In this document: positions 10,288-23,363 of the stretch, in pieces
How the letters are laid out: every line of letters starts with the position of its first letter
Position numbering within the stretch: position 1 is the stretch's first letter
NCBI GenBank assembly: GCA_027603945.1
Contig: JADIIU010000014.1
Coordinates: forward strand, 1 to 64,000
Length of the DNA stretch: 64,000 nucleotides
Direction: 5' to 3'
DNA from: Terramyces sp. JEL0728
Lineage: Eukaryota > Chytridiomycota > Chytridiomycetes > Rhizophydiales > Terramycetaceae
Position numbers and translations under genes: made by a program
The notes under the pieces: generated by a model
What the model was told of the DNA's origin: nothing
Database searches by the model: none
Seen by the model: only the letters and a program-made list of their open reading frames with translations

Positions 10288-11862
10288 TTAAAAACTAAAT
10301 GCGTAGCCATCTTGATTTTCGGTTTGCGACGTTTCTTTTGGAAGTGCAGGAAGCTTTTCTGATTTTGGATCGACATCTGGCTTTTCAGATTTGTCGCTAT
10401 ATATCATGTTACTAGGCCTCCTTTCTGGCTGAGGGCTATGCAGTTTCTTTGTGCCTTTGATCATCTGGTTAGAATCAGATATGCCTTCCAATGATGATTC
10501 CACGTTATTGTCTGTTGGAATAATGATGACTGGCGTGTCCTTGAACGACGTCTTTTTCTCAAGAGTAACTTTTCTTTCCCTTGGGCTATTCGAATCGTAT
10601 TGCTTTTTGAATGCTGACGGTCTTTCCATTTCAACGCTTTCCTTACTTGTGCTTGCTGAAACACTTTTTGGTTTGCTCATTGCTGATTGTCTTTCAATAT
10701 CTACGCTCTCCTTACTAGCACTTGTGGACGTATTTCTGCTTCTTTCGATGGGAACAGGCTTGTCAATTGTAACTCTTCTCTCTGGACTTTGAGGGATTTC
10801 TGATGATTTATCAACTGATTTTTTCTTGGACGCTTCCGAAATAGTTGCACCTCGTTTTGGTGTTTTAGTTGGGGATGGGAAATGTTCTGCATCTGGGGAT
10901 TTGACCCTATTTGGAGTAATCGAATGAGATGACATGTATTGAGAGTTTGAAAAGAGGGAACCTCTTGTTCCGTAGACGGATTCGTCTTTTGATAGCGCAT
11001 TATACGGAACAGGGAATGGTACTTCGCAATCCGGAATAACATCACCTTCGTTTTGTAGAGCTTCGATGACAGCAGATAGCCCAGTCTCCCTCTTATGCAC
11101 ACCTTCTGGCGGATGTTTAAATCCGCACGGCATAGCTAACAACGTCAGTTCTTCATGCAGTAATTTCATTATTTTCGACTCCATCACATCGAATTTAGAT
11201 CCGCATTTTTCATATACTTTCATATCAATTCTATGGCACAAGTCATTAAATTTTTTTGTAATATCTTTGGTGATATTGGTATACATTTCTTTGATGGCGT
11301 CTACCTCCCTTTGTCTGCCGCTGGAGCAGTTTTCCAACCCCTCAAGGCGATTTCTGATATTTTCAGCAGAGCTTTTTTCTATATCAGATTAATCCTACCA
11401 TTCGTTTGTGCCAGCGTGCTCCCGTGTGTTTTCTTCAAGTTTCCAAACTTGCAGTCGGTCCACGAGCAGATCGCTGGTTCTATTCCGTGGATTTTATCAA
11501 TCTCTGCTGTCAAAGTCTTTCCTTTGAATTGCTTATTGAATTTTTCCTACAGTCAAAAAGATTATACTATCTGATCATTAGGAATTTCAATTTCCATCGC
11601 AAACACATCCAAAGAATCAGAGATCTTCAACTCGCAACGAGTTGCTGCAAAAGCTCTTTCGAATATCCTTTGAATTAGTAGTCAGATACACGTAGAGCGA
11701 TGCTTCTCTTTCTTTCCACGCGATCCATCCAAGTTTCGTGTAAATCTCAAAATTGAAGCAAGCCGTATGTTCTCCTGGGACTGTCTCTTCTACTGCAGCT
11801 AGATTTGCGACAGATAATGCCTGTTGATCTGATTTCCTTTGCTCTGCGCTTCTGCCAAACAT
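10288..11862 (-). CDS. Unknown protein: globular N-half, Ser/Lys-rich repeat C-half
   Basis: Not recognised. Three introns (11668-11689, 11547-11567, 11379-11398) give about 503 residues. Residues 1 to about 130 look folded (HTACFNFEIYTKLGWIAW, then VIFERAFAATRCELKI restored by splicing). About 160-260 is charged and helical, probably coiled coil. The rest is low complexity rich in Ser, Lys, Pro and Glu with an imperfect duplication, SASKESVDIERQSAMSKPKS then SASTSKESVEMERPSAFKK. Several SP/TP sites suggest phosphorylation. An AATAAA overlaps the stop. It faces DHH1 across a 184-bp divergent promoter. Confidence 0.8.
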
Positions 11863-12046
11863 TGTATTGTTGGGCAAAAATCAATTCATTGTTTTAAATG
11901 GCCAAACAATGCACCTGATGGCAACCCCAGAGTGCTATAAATGGCTACGAGGAAATCCCGTTATTCTGCCTTGTAATGCCTTCGTTGACTGAAGCATGTG
12001 GCGCCATTGGTACTCGCAACTTTTCTTCAAAATCTAACAACCAGAC

Positions 12047-13445
12047 ATGTCTGATTTGTCTCATCGTCTGCAAAACACTCATATAACGTATCTGAATAGC
12101 ATTTAACTTAGCGACGAAGGCGAAGAGTGGAAGAAAAACTTACATTTACCAAAACGTGATATCAGACCACAAACTTCAGACGTTACAGCTACAAAAGGAA
12201 ACGAGTTTGAAGATTATTTCCTCAAAAGAGATTTGCTAATGGGTATTTTTGAAGCTGGATTTGAAAAACCATCTCCAATTCAGGAGGAGGCTATTCCAAT
12301 GGCCCTGGCAAACAGGGATATTCTTGCTAGAGCCAAGAATGGTACCGGTAAAACTGCAGCATTTGTTATTCCAGTTCTTGAAAAAGTTTCCCCAGAAAAG
12401 AATCATATTCAAGGTGTTTAGTTGTTTAACAGAAGCATTGATTCTTGTTCCCACTCGCGAACTTGCACTGCAAACATCTCAGGTCTGTAAAACGTTAGGT
12501 GTGTATCTCTAATAGCAGGGAAGCATTTGAAACTTCAAATTATGGTAACCACTGGAGGTACTAGTCTCAAGGATGACATCTTAAGATTGAATCAACCAGG
12601 TAAGTGCAAACTAAAAAGTTCATATCATAGTTGCAACCCCTGGCAGAATTTTAGATTTAGCTGGAAAGAATGTTGCGGATCTATCAAAATGTACAACGTT
12701 TGTTTTGGATGAAGCGGACAAGCTATTATCACCAGAATTCCAGCCAATTGTCGAGCAATTAATTGGATATTGCGCACCACAGCGCCAAATTCTCTTGTTC
12801 TCCGCAACTTTTCCAATCATGGTGAAAGCATTCAAGGACAAGTTTTTATCCAAGGCACATGAAATTAATTTGATGGATGAACTTACCCTACGAGGTGTTA
12901 CTCAGTTTTATGCTTTTGTAGAAGAGCGACAAAAAGTCCATTGTTTGAATACACTATTCTCCAAAGTACGGTTGTATTTTACACTAGCTTCAAATCAACC
13001 AATCCATTATTTTCTGCAACTCAACCAGTCGTGTAGAACTTTTAGCCCGAAAGATTACCGAACTAGGATATTCCTGCTATTATATCCACGCTAGAATGAT
13101 GCAGAGTCATCGTAATAGAGTGTTCCACGATTTCAGAAGCGGGAAGACTCGCCACTTGGTTTGCTCAGGTTTTTCGTTTGTAACGTAGATTTGCTCACCA
13201 GAGGTATTGATATTCAAGCTGTAAATGTTGTAATCAATTTCGATTTCCCAAAGAATGCAGAAACTTATTTGCACCGTATTGGCAGATCCGGCAGATTCGG
13301 ACATTTAGGTCTGGCTATCAATCTATTGACTGTAGAAGACAAGATGAACTTGTATAAAATTGAACAAGAATTGGGCACCCAAATCGCACCTATTCCTGCC
13401 GTTATCGACAAATCTCTTTATGTTGCACCTGATGCAAATTACTAA
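12047..13445 (+). CDS. DHH1: DEAD-box RNA helicase DHH1/DDX6
   Basis: P-body helicase that represses translation and activates mRNA decapping. Six introns (12088-12111, 12414-12432, 12499-12518, 12600-12618, 12966-12987, 13169-13188; 19-24 nt) give 424 residues. DDX6-specific signatures are [20 protein letters not shown] and the Q motif PSPIQEE. Helicase motifs: AKNGTGKT (I), PTRELALQ (Ia), TPGRILDL (Ib), DEAD (II), SATFP (III), [24 protein letters not shown] (V) and [18 protein letters not shown] (VI), ending [17 protein letters not shown]. The start lies upstream of the first intron ([14 protein letters not shown]). The stop overlaps an AATAAA, and the next gene converges 85 bp away. Confidence 0.97.
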
Positions 13446-13530
13446 TAAATTGATGTGTGATAATGAAACTATGCCCAGGTTTTTATTGTTCTATCTGCAC
13501 AACCGGAAATCAAGCCAGTATCTCCCCATA

Positions 13531-15077
13531 CTAATGCGTGGATATATCCCTAATGTTAACGCAACCTACTTTGTGTCCAGTAAGGGTCAAGTCATTTTCC
13601 ATACTGCGAACGTCCCATCTTTTAATCGTGTGATCATGAGAGCCGCTGAACAGCACATCATAAGAAAATTGTAGCTGCCAGACTTCCCACCTGTGTCCAC
13701 TTAATGTTCCCACCCTAGAGTAATCGTTAAAGTTATAAACGGTAATATTTGCATCATAAGTCGATCCAATCAACATATTGGAGCCCGTAGCGACATCCAG
13801 AACCTATATTAATGAAAACTACCTCACTTGGATGATGTGCAATAGTTTTCAGGCAAGTTTGAGTGTGCAAATCCCAGATTTTGATGGACATATCATTTGA
13901 TGCACTGATGATCTTGTCGTCATGGAATTTAATAGAGTTTACACCGCCAGTATGCCCTTCCAATATTCCCAATTGTTGATTGGTATTGGTATCCCAAATG
14001 CGAATAGTATGGTCCGACGATGCTGTATAAAGTCTATTTTGTCGAACAAGCAAGCTGTAAATCTTTCCTTGATTTGACTCCAAACTCAGTGCTGGATCAT
14101 AACCTTCAGCATTGAGATCCCAAATGTTTAATCTGCCATCAGAACCACCACTATAGAGCAGATTGGTATTACTATTAAGACCAACTGTCCAGACTGACAA
14201 TTGGTGTCCCCTCATTGATTTAGTTAGTGCCCCAGAGTAAGAGTCAAATATATTTACGGTTCCATCATAAGCCCCTGGGTTAGTTATGCTATTGCCTGCA
14301 AATAACTTTCCATTATTAAAGTCTAACGATGTGATTCCGCTCCGCAATGACGAAATAGTCTTTATACATGCCATTCCACGCTCCTGCCAATTATGCTATG
14401 TTAAACAATAATTACGTGGGCAACCCTAGCTAATCTTGACGATTCACCATCCGCTGCCGGGTCAGCTAGTGGAGATGAAGGGGGACTGGCAGATTTGACT
14501 GAAGGTTCCCTGCTTCTTCCGCCGTTTAAAGTTTTGATAACCTCCTGCTGCTCCATTACCAATTTTTCCAAATGGGATATCCTAGAATCTGTGATTTTTA
14601 TAAACGCACGCAACTGGTGATAACAGCATGTCTCCAAATGCTGATTTAAAGTCATATTCATCCCAGAAAAATCACATCCATATTGCTGGTATAAACATTG
14701 CTTTGGGACAAATAAGCATTCGGTATCCAGATGATTCTGAATTAATTCATATCGCATTGTTTTTTGGCAGCCATCGTTTTTAAATGGACAGAATACGAGT
14801 AATTCCGAAACTAATCCTTGCACAACGAGATTCAAATGATAATCTCGTAAATAATCAAATACCTTGCAGTCCTATTTTTGTTCTACAGAGCGGACATTGC
14901 CTTTCGAATTCCAGTGCTTGATTTAAACATTTTAAACAAAACGAATGGTGACACTGGGAAGTAATAACTGGGTCCTGAAATAAATCCTGGCATCTTGGAA
15001 TTAAAAATCAATCACATTGGACATGTTAGTGATGGTGAAGGAGCTGTTATGCACATGGAAGTGCGAATTCTAGCCAT
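13531..15077 (-). CDS. TRAF7-like E3 ligase: RING, TRAF zinc finger, coiled coil, WD40
   Basis: Four introns (14994-15015, 14844-14862, 14396-14415, 13804-13822) give 488 residues. The first splice rebuilds the RING start CPIC (CPI from exon 1, C from exon 2), followed by HHSFCLKCL and CPLC. Next come TRAF-type zinc-finger pairs (CPFKNDGC, H, C; CLYQQYGCDF, H, C), a short coiled coil, a Ser/Pro linker and about seven WD40 blades (IRIWD, IKIWD, IKRWD). This order is that of animal TRAF7, a ubiquitin ligase in MAP-kinase signalling. Function is inferred from architecture; WD blades alone would not be decisive. The upstream in-frame ATG at 15077 sits in a good A..ATGG context. Confidence 0.82.
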
Positions 15078-15352
15078 TTGTCGAGAATGGCGCCGTGAAA
15101 AAATGAAAGATTTTCAACTCACTGATGGAGATGGTCTGGTGTTGCATATATCATGAAATCGCCTCGGATTTATTTAGTATTGGCCGTTGCCACGGACTGG
15201 CTATTTAGCGCGAAACATCTCGCACCGTGTTGAAATGAGGAGCTCATACCCGTATCTCCAAGTGATAATCAATCTCATTCAAGATTAAATTCGATTTTTC
15301 CTGGTTGTTATTCTCGTTTTCTGGAAGGTTCAAAAAAACTTTTGAAAAAAAG

Positions 15353-16845
<1,493 letters not shown>

Positions 16846-16878
16846 GTTTTGAAATAGTTTTAATTAAAAATTTAATGA

Positions 16879-17221
16879 TTATGATTTTATTTTCTCTAGT
16901 GCTACCGCTCCTTCCAAGACATACAGATATTTCCCGCCTTGATGATAGGCTATGATCCCGCCGCATCTGCAACATACCTCCCTCTGTTGCTTTTCAAATC
17001 CATCTTTCCTATAATTAAAACTCCAATTACCGCTTTATATATACAACATTTCCAGCTATCGTAGTCGATTTAATATCTAAAACTTCTTCGTCCACAACGA
17101 TCGCATTATCAATCGGTCTCAAGGGCTGCTCTTCCAAGTATTTGTTTGTCAGGTATACAAAATCTCCGCATAAGGTGCAGTGGTAAATAAGCTTATCCTC
17201 CAACTCCCAATTTTCACCCAT
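16879..17221 (-). CDS. Small zinc-ribbon-like protein of the STEEP1 (CXorf56) family
   Basis: Two exons with one 22-nt intron (17009-17030) encode 106 residues. YHCTLCGDFVYL then EEQPLRPIDNA resembles the STEEP1 start (YYCLCGQMVL, LPMRPRD), and the second exon supplies a Cys pair VCCRCGGIIAYH matching the later CAKCGLPLFY part. Human STEEP1 is about twice as long, so this is a trimmed version. In vertebrates the protein aids STING exit from the ER; a more general ancestral role is unknown. The ATG at 17221 is the first true ATG. RRP6 starts divergently 34 bp away, so the two share a very short promoter. Confidence 0.6.
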
Positions 17222-17254
17222 TTTTCTTTTTTTTGAAAAAAACACCTCTCGTAA

Positions 17255-19541
17255 ATGGATTTCAGTGAAAATTCGTATGAAGAATTCAGGGACAATTTAG
17301 TAAATTCCCTAGTTGAATTGACTCAATCTACAAAGTTCTTGCATCCATCAGAAGTATCCTTTCTTCGCGCTGATACAGCAAATGCAGCACAGTTGGACAC
17401 CATTTCAGACAAAATCTTGGAAGGATTTAATCAGACCGTCCAGTATTCGGGAGTCAAGGGTTCAAATCAAGAATTTTCAGGATTAAATGACTTTATGCAG
17501 CACTTTGAATCTGCTGGAGATGTTGTTGATAATATTTTTGAAAAAGCTGTACGTTGTAGTTTACATTAGGATATATTTTTGGATTCAACGAAAAAGAAGA
17601 GTAGCTCTCAGATATCGACATCTATCAACGTTGCACAGGCCCAGAATACTGCATTCGGCCAGTTTAAAGCAGTCTTGAGACCACAGCTGAAATTCAAAGA
17701 TAAAGTTGACAACAGCAATACTCCATGGGCACCAATAATAAAACACAAACCAAATTCTAAACAGCCCCTTAAAGCACAACTGTCGCCAGAAATGAAAAAA
17801 CATTTAGAATCGATTGGGCAGCAAGAGGTAAAATCACACCCGTACGACTATGAAATTAGACATATTGACTTTCCGAAATCAATGCTGGAAATCAGGGCTG
17901 AGAAAAAGTATCTGCCAATGGAAAGCACGCCATTTACTTGGGTAGATACACTGGAGGGACTTGAATCTTTGTGTAAAACCCTGGAAAAAAGTAAAGAAAT
18001 TGCTGTCGATTTGGAAGTAACGTTTTATTAATTATAGCACCATGATTTCCGATCTTTCCAGGGGTTTACCTGCTTGATGCAGATTTCTACCAGAGATCAG
18101 GATTTTGCAGTAGATACTCTTGAATTGAGGTCTGAACTATATCGCTTGAACGAAATTTTCACCAACCCAAAGATCATCAAAGTGCTTCATGGTGCAAACA
18201 TGGATGTTCAATGGCTACAAAGAGATTTTGGAGTTTACATTGTGAATTTGTTTGACACTTACCAAGCTTCGCTATTGCTGGAGATGGAAAAGCACAGCTT
18301 TGCCCATTTGCTGAAATATTATTGTCAAGTTGAAACCAACAAAAAGTACCAACTGGCAGACTGGAGAATGAGGTAACAGTAGCTAACCAAGGCCGTTAAC
18401 CAAAGAAATGATTCATTATGCGAGGACCGATACTCATTATCTATTGTATATTTATGATAAGATGAGGAATGAATTACTTGCACGAGGAAACGAAAACAGC
18501 AATCTGATAAAAGCAGCTTTGGAAAGATCTGCAGAAACTAGTTTAATTATTTATGAAAAGAGTATTTATGATGCGGAAACTGGAGAAGGAAGCAATGGAT
18601 GGAGACTAACAAAACAAAAATCGCCCGATCCAATGAACCAAGAAAACTTTGCCGTGTTCAGAGCACTTCATGCGTGGAGAGATCATGTTGCCAGACAAGA
18701 AGATGAATCACTGCGATTTGTGTTGCCAAATCATATGCTGTTTAATTTGTGCAGAACAATGCCCATTACAGCAAAGGATATACTATCTGTCTGCTCTCCA
18801 ACCCCTTCTCTAGTTCGTTTATATTGCCAGGAGCTTGCTGTATTGATATCCGAAACTTTAGAACAAGTGCGTTTGAACCCAACAGCAGCAGTTAAAGAGA
18901 GTCCAAAGGCCAAGAGCACAAAGAAACTAGCAGAAACTGTTGTGCTGCCGGAACCGGCAAAACCTGCATATAAAAAACTATCAAATCACAAAATTGTCGT
19001 AAAAGTAGTTGCAAAATCAAGCCTCTTTGGTAAACTATTTGAAAATCAAAAACAACCATCGCTTAAAGAAAAGGCAGATCAGATCCACGCTGAATTGAAG
19101 CTACTTGCGCCGGCATTAGATATACAGGATGAACCTGAGCCAGAGCCAGTCATGTACAACGAACAGGATCCGCTGCTATCCCTGCCAAAGCCTCAGGAGC
19201 CAAAGGTAGAAATAGAAGAAAATCAAATTAAAGTATATGAAGCAGATGGTGACGACGAAATTGTGGTTCTGAATCAAAGAAAGATTGACAAATTCGAACC
19301 GTTCGATTATTCTAAAGCACCAGATCCATTAGACAAAAAGAGAAAGGCAGATCAAGCGGATCCGTTTATGGTTCCAGAAGGTCCAAAAACAAAGGTATTT
19401 AGTCTTAATGTAGGTCTCCAAACCAAGAAATCGGGCAAAGTCCTCAAACAAATCTATGAGTTACAAATGATAACAAACCATATTATTGTAATAAAAGTTA
19501 GGTTTATTAGAGGATTGTATCTAATCTTGAGTACACAGTAA
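17255..19541 (+). CDS. RRP6: Exosome 3'-5' exoribonuclease Rrp6/EXOSC10
   Basis: Nuclear exosome RNase D-type nuclease for rRNA, snoRNA and RNA surveillance. Three introns (17549-17569, 18017-18037, 18373-18391) give about 741 residues. An N-terminal PMC2NT-like helical part is followed by the DEDDy core: [20 protein letters not shown] (first acidic pair, VDLE|HHDF formed by splicing), [22 protein letters not shown], and [14 protein letters not shown] with the fourth Asp and Tyr. Then comes an HRDC domain ([20 protein letters not shown]). The tail is charged, and the last 30 residues could hide an unrecognised intron. Its 3' end overlaps the end of VPS74 on the other strand by 21 bp. Confidence 0.94.
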
Positions 19542-20420
19542 ATACACTAAATTAAAATATAAATACCCCGCCATTATTTCTGTAGTTCCAACGCTCCTTG
19601 CTTTTTCGTTCAACTGAGCATGTTCTTGCAACATCTCATCTACTTTGACAAACGCTTGTTCCCGTTGAGCATGTGAGAGACCTACAAATGCATACTCTAA
19701 TACATTTGCAGCATATGCAGCGCAAATGCAGGCTATTGTCCTACGGTTTGGTGGTGGCCCTCTTCCCAGTAAAGCATCTACTATTCTTTGAATCAACGCT
19801 TCCTTGACTTTAGGGTTTGAAACAGGATGTGTTGGTGTATCAAACAGAATAAAGCTCTTCTTTTCTGTGCGTAGTACACCTTTATCTACTAATCCCTTTG
19901 CGATCCTTTCTCTGACTTGCTTTAGTTGATATCCAATTTTGTATAAATTCCAAGTTTCGCCTGCGGTTACAAAAAATTACCACTCAATAAATCTATCCAG
20001 TTGCTGACACTGTCGTTATCCGTTTTAAGGTATCGTAAAGTTTCATCTAATAATACTTCGCCGGTTAATCTTTCGTCAGTAACCTGAATGATTCTGTCTG
20101 GAAATGCTGGCTTTTTAGGGTCTTTGGCTGTAGTTATGCGGTTACGAAAAGATAGTTCAATTAAAATGGCTCCTCTTAGCACATACGATATATTGTCGTT
20201 CCAGAATGAAAGCAGCCCCTGAAATTAATGGATCGTTTACTTCGTTATCTTTTAATCCAAGCAAAAGAATTTCTTCCATGAGTGTGAGCTCACGACCTTT
20301 TGTTCCCTTGGAATCATCTTCATCATAGTCTTCACCTTCGAAAACATCCTTGTTTACTTTTTCATTTGAATCGTTTTCTTCATGATTGATTTTTCTTCGT
20401 TGGGTTATTCCTGAAGACAT
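19521..20420 (-). CDS. VPS74: Vps74/GOLPH3 phosphatidylinositol-4-phosphate effector
   Basis: Peripheral Golgi protein that binds PI4P and retains glycosyltransferases. Two introns (20219-20240, 19961-19980) give 285 residues. After an acidic leader come LTLMEEILLLGLKDNE and GLLSFWNDNISYVLRGAILI joined by splicing, then KPAFPDRIIQVTDERLTGEVLLDE, ETWNLYKIGYQLKQVRERI, LVDKGVLRTEKKSFILFD, and PPPNRRTIACICAAYAANVL, the core GOLPH3 blocks including the beta-hairpin region. The last residues diverge from relatives. Stop at 19521 lies inside the RRP6 coding sequence on the opposite strand. Confidence 0.95.
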
Positions 20421-20990
20421 TCTGCTTTTTTGAAAAATGAAATTTGAAAAAACCGAGCGCCAATAGTCACAAAGCTAAACCCACAGCAGCCTAATTTAGG
20501 TTGTTCCTGGATGTGGCCGTCTTTGATCAAAGAATACCAACTTGATTATTTTCAAATGCATCCGGACACAGAATACAGCCTGCCAACCATGGAGCTCCAA
20601 AGATATTCCAACTGTCAAGGGTTATGCGCACACACTACTGAGCCATTTATAAACCCGCTACCGCCAAGGTAGGCAGATAAAACATTGTAAGCTTTTATTG
20701 TATAAATTCAACTGTGCTAACGATTTAATTGCAACTCAAAGGAATTCTCATTGATCCATCCGTCTAGAGATTGAAATTCAGGAAAATCACATGATAATGC
20801 AATTTTGCTGTTGAATAATTATCTGCTGCTTCCAGCTGATTCATTTTGTAAAAACCATATCCCACTCTACGGCGGATTAATCCTGAGCGAAACTAAATTA
20901 ATTGGTTTCAGAAATAGAGATCGGCCAAACCGGCCTCATGTGAAACTTTCTCCACGAGAAAACCGCAAGAATTCTTTTGAAAATATTTTA
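20421..20990. other. Divergent intergenic region between VPS74 and the peroxisomal carrier
   Basis: About 570 bp. An open frame in phase with the carrier runs back to about 20805, but it lacks carrier features and I read it as leader. The rest shows no gene. It presumably contains both promoters; no clear shared motif was found by eye. Confidence 0.5.
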
Positions 20991-22009
20991 ATGGCTACAC
21001 CACTATCTGATGCAACTGCAGGAGCTATGGGATCCGTATTCGCAAATACCATTGTATTCCCATTGGATGTGTACGTTCATAATGCTAATCCCAGGGTAAA
21101 GACACGGATGCAAGTTCAAAATAAATCTTTGGACGCAAGCAGAGAATATAAATCACCAAGAGACGCAATATTAAAAATTTTAAAGACTGAAGGTGTCAAA
21201 GGGCTTTATGCTGGCATCGCTTCCGGATTAATGGGGACAGTCGTTTCCTCATTTTCATATTTTTACATATACTCTTACATTCGTGGATATTACTCTAAAA
21301 AGCTTGGAGGAGCTGCAATTTCAACCGCAATGGAACTTGCTTTAGGCGCACTTGCTGGTGCACTGTGTCAATTTATTGTATTGCCAATTGGTATTGTCAC
21401 TACAAGGTATTTTATCTCTAAAAAGACAACAAACCGATGAAAAAGAAATGACATTTGCTGCTACTGTTAAAAAAATTATCAAGGAGGATGGATTCAAAGA
21501 ACTATGGAAAGGGCTTCAAGCTTCGTTGGTGTTGTGTGTGAATCCGGCAATCACATTTGGTGTCTTTGAAAGAATAAAGGGCACCATCCAAAAAGCATCC
21601 GCAAATCCAAATGCAAATATCACCTCTGGCCAAGCTTTCATGATCGGTGCTCTTTCAAAAGCCCTCGCTACCGTTGTCACTTGTAAGTGTTGCTAACATA
21701 GATCCTTATATCATGGCTAAAGTTAGAATGCAGTGGAAACCATCCAAAAAGCAGGTCGATGGATTATCTGAGTCCCAAAAGAATTTCTTCAAATACAAGA
21801 GCGCGTGGGATATCTTGGGCAAGGTCTACAAGACTGAGGGATTGAAGGGATGGTATACGGTAATTATAGATTTATCATAGGGTATGACTGCCCAGCTTTT
21901 GAAAGCCGTTCTTACACAAGCAATCGTGTTTGCATTGAAAGAGAAACTCTCTCTCTACACAATCTTGTTGTTTACTACTGTGAAAAAGCCTGCTAAAATT
22001 GCTGCTTAA
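20991..22009 (+). CDS. Peroxisomal adenine-nucleotide carrier (PMP47/Ant1-like, SLC25)
   Basis: Mitochondrial-carrier-family protein that imports ATP into peroxisomes for fatty-acid activation. Four introns (21071-21094, 21407-21425, 21683-21701, 21860-21880) give 311 residues in three carrier repeats: PLDVVKTRMQVQ (restored by removing the 24-nt first intron), PIGIVTTRQQTDEKEM and VTYPYIMAKVRMQW. LWKGLQASLVLCVNPAITFG is typical of PMP47. PIGIVTTRQQTD in repeat two is the peroxisomal variant, separating it from the mitochondrial ADP/ATP carrier. The stop overlaps AATAAA (22008-22013). Confidence 0.9.
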
Positions 22010-22036
22010 TAAATTTTGGAGCTTAAGGTTTATATT

Positions 22037-23115
22037 TCAAATTAATCCCTTTTTCACAGCAATCTCTGCATTCATGATAGCGCTACCTGCCGCACCAAGG
22101 ATAGTATTATGCACTAGCAGTGTGAATTTGAAATCGAAAATGTTGCACTTGCGAATCCCGCCAACTACCACGCCATTTCCGTTTTCCAATAGAGCGTCTA
22201 ATCTTGGTTGGGGACGATCTGGTTGGGTACAGACCACAACACACTTGTTTGGCGCTGAATGGCAGTTCAGCTTTTGCGCTTCGCACACATAGTCTTCAAA
22301 CACTCTAGTAATTTCTTTGAGCGATGGTGCGGGCTTTTTGGCAAATTCAACAAAGACACTTTCAGTATGTCCATCTATAACGGCAACTCGGTTACAGCTT
22401 GCAGAGACTGCAATTGTGGCATGGCTTGCACCAGCTTTTCCCAAGATCTTGGCAGCTTCTTCTTCCATCTTTTCCTCTTCTCCAGAAATATATGGAACAA
22501 CGTTGCCCAAAATATCCAAACTAGGGACACCAGGATAGCCTGCGCCAGAAATCGCCTGCATGGTGGTAACTACAACTTTGGATAAAGGTCCAAATGCATC
22601 TTGAAGTGGTTTAAGTGCCGATACTAGACCTTTTATTAGTTCAGGCTACCTGTGGTGGAACAATTTGCATTAGTAACCAAAAATCCTTTTGATTTCTTGA
22701 ATTCTACTCTTTGCTGCTTAATTAAATCAAAATGTTCTGGGTTTACAACTGGCACAATTAAAGGAACCAGCGGGTTCATTCTGTGATTCTTTGCATTTGA
22801 GAATACTGCAAATTCTGCTTCCAAGAAAGCTAATTCAGTTTCTCCAGCTACTGAAGCATCCAACCCTGAAAATATAATTTTACATCCTTCAAAATATGAT
22901 GGTTCGCAGGGGCTTACTACCATGTTGGCAATTGATTTTGGGATTAAAGTTGTCATTTTCCAGTTTACAGCTTCTTGGTATTCCTTTCCGGCAGAGCGAG
23001 ATGAAGCACCGATTGCTTTGACATAGAATTGAGGATGCGTTTCTAATAATTGGATAAATCTTTGTCCAACTGTTCCTGTTGCTCCCAAAATACCAACTCC
23101 GATTTGTCCAGACAT
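22037..23115 (-). CDS. HOM2: Aspartate-semialdehyde dehydrogenase (fungal/archaeal type)
   Basis: Second step of the aspartate pathway to threonine, methionine and (in some lineages) lysine: aspartyl phosphate plus NADPH to aspartate semialdehyde. One 20-nt intron (22630-22649) gives 352 residues. Seen: nucleotide loop GILGATGTVGQRF, ASSRSAGKEY, catalytic Cys in TNANCSTTG at the exon junction, SGAGYPGVPSLDILGNVVPY, the active-site region GHTESVFVEF, and HNTILGAAGSAIMNAE at the C-terminus. The SLDILGNVVPYISGEEEKM stretch marks the yeast Hom2 group. Presence means the organism makes these amino acids, unlike animals. Confidence 0.96.
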
Positions 23116-23363
23116 TTTGAAAATTAATTTGGGTGATGAAAAATATCTCCAACATCAGCATTGTAAAATCAGCAAATACTCTATTAAACCCATGAGTCAT
23201 ACACCTCACATTGAATTTTTCAGTCTGAGAATTAAAGGAGAGGATGCAACTAGGTATTTTAAGTGAAACAAGTCCTGTACTTGAGTCAGGCACGGTCGGT
23301 GGAACGGTTACGTAGTCTGAAATGCAGCTCTGCCAACCATTGTTTTTTCAACTTTTCGCGGTA

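Noticed and set aside
20805..20990. In-frame N-terminal extension of the peroxisomal carrier
   Set aside because: Carriers of this group start close to the first helix; the extension has no targeting or carrier features.
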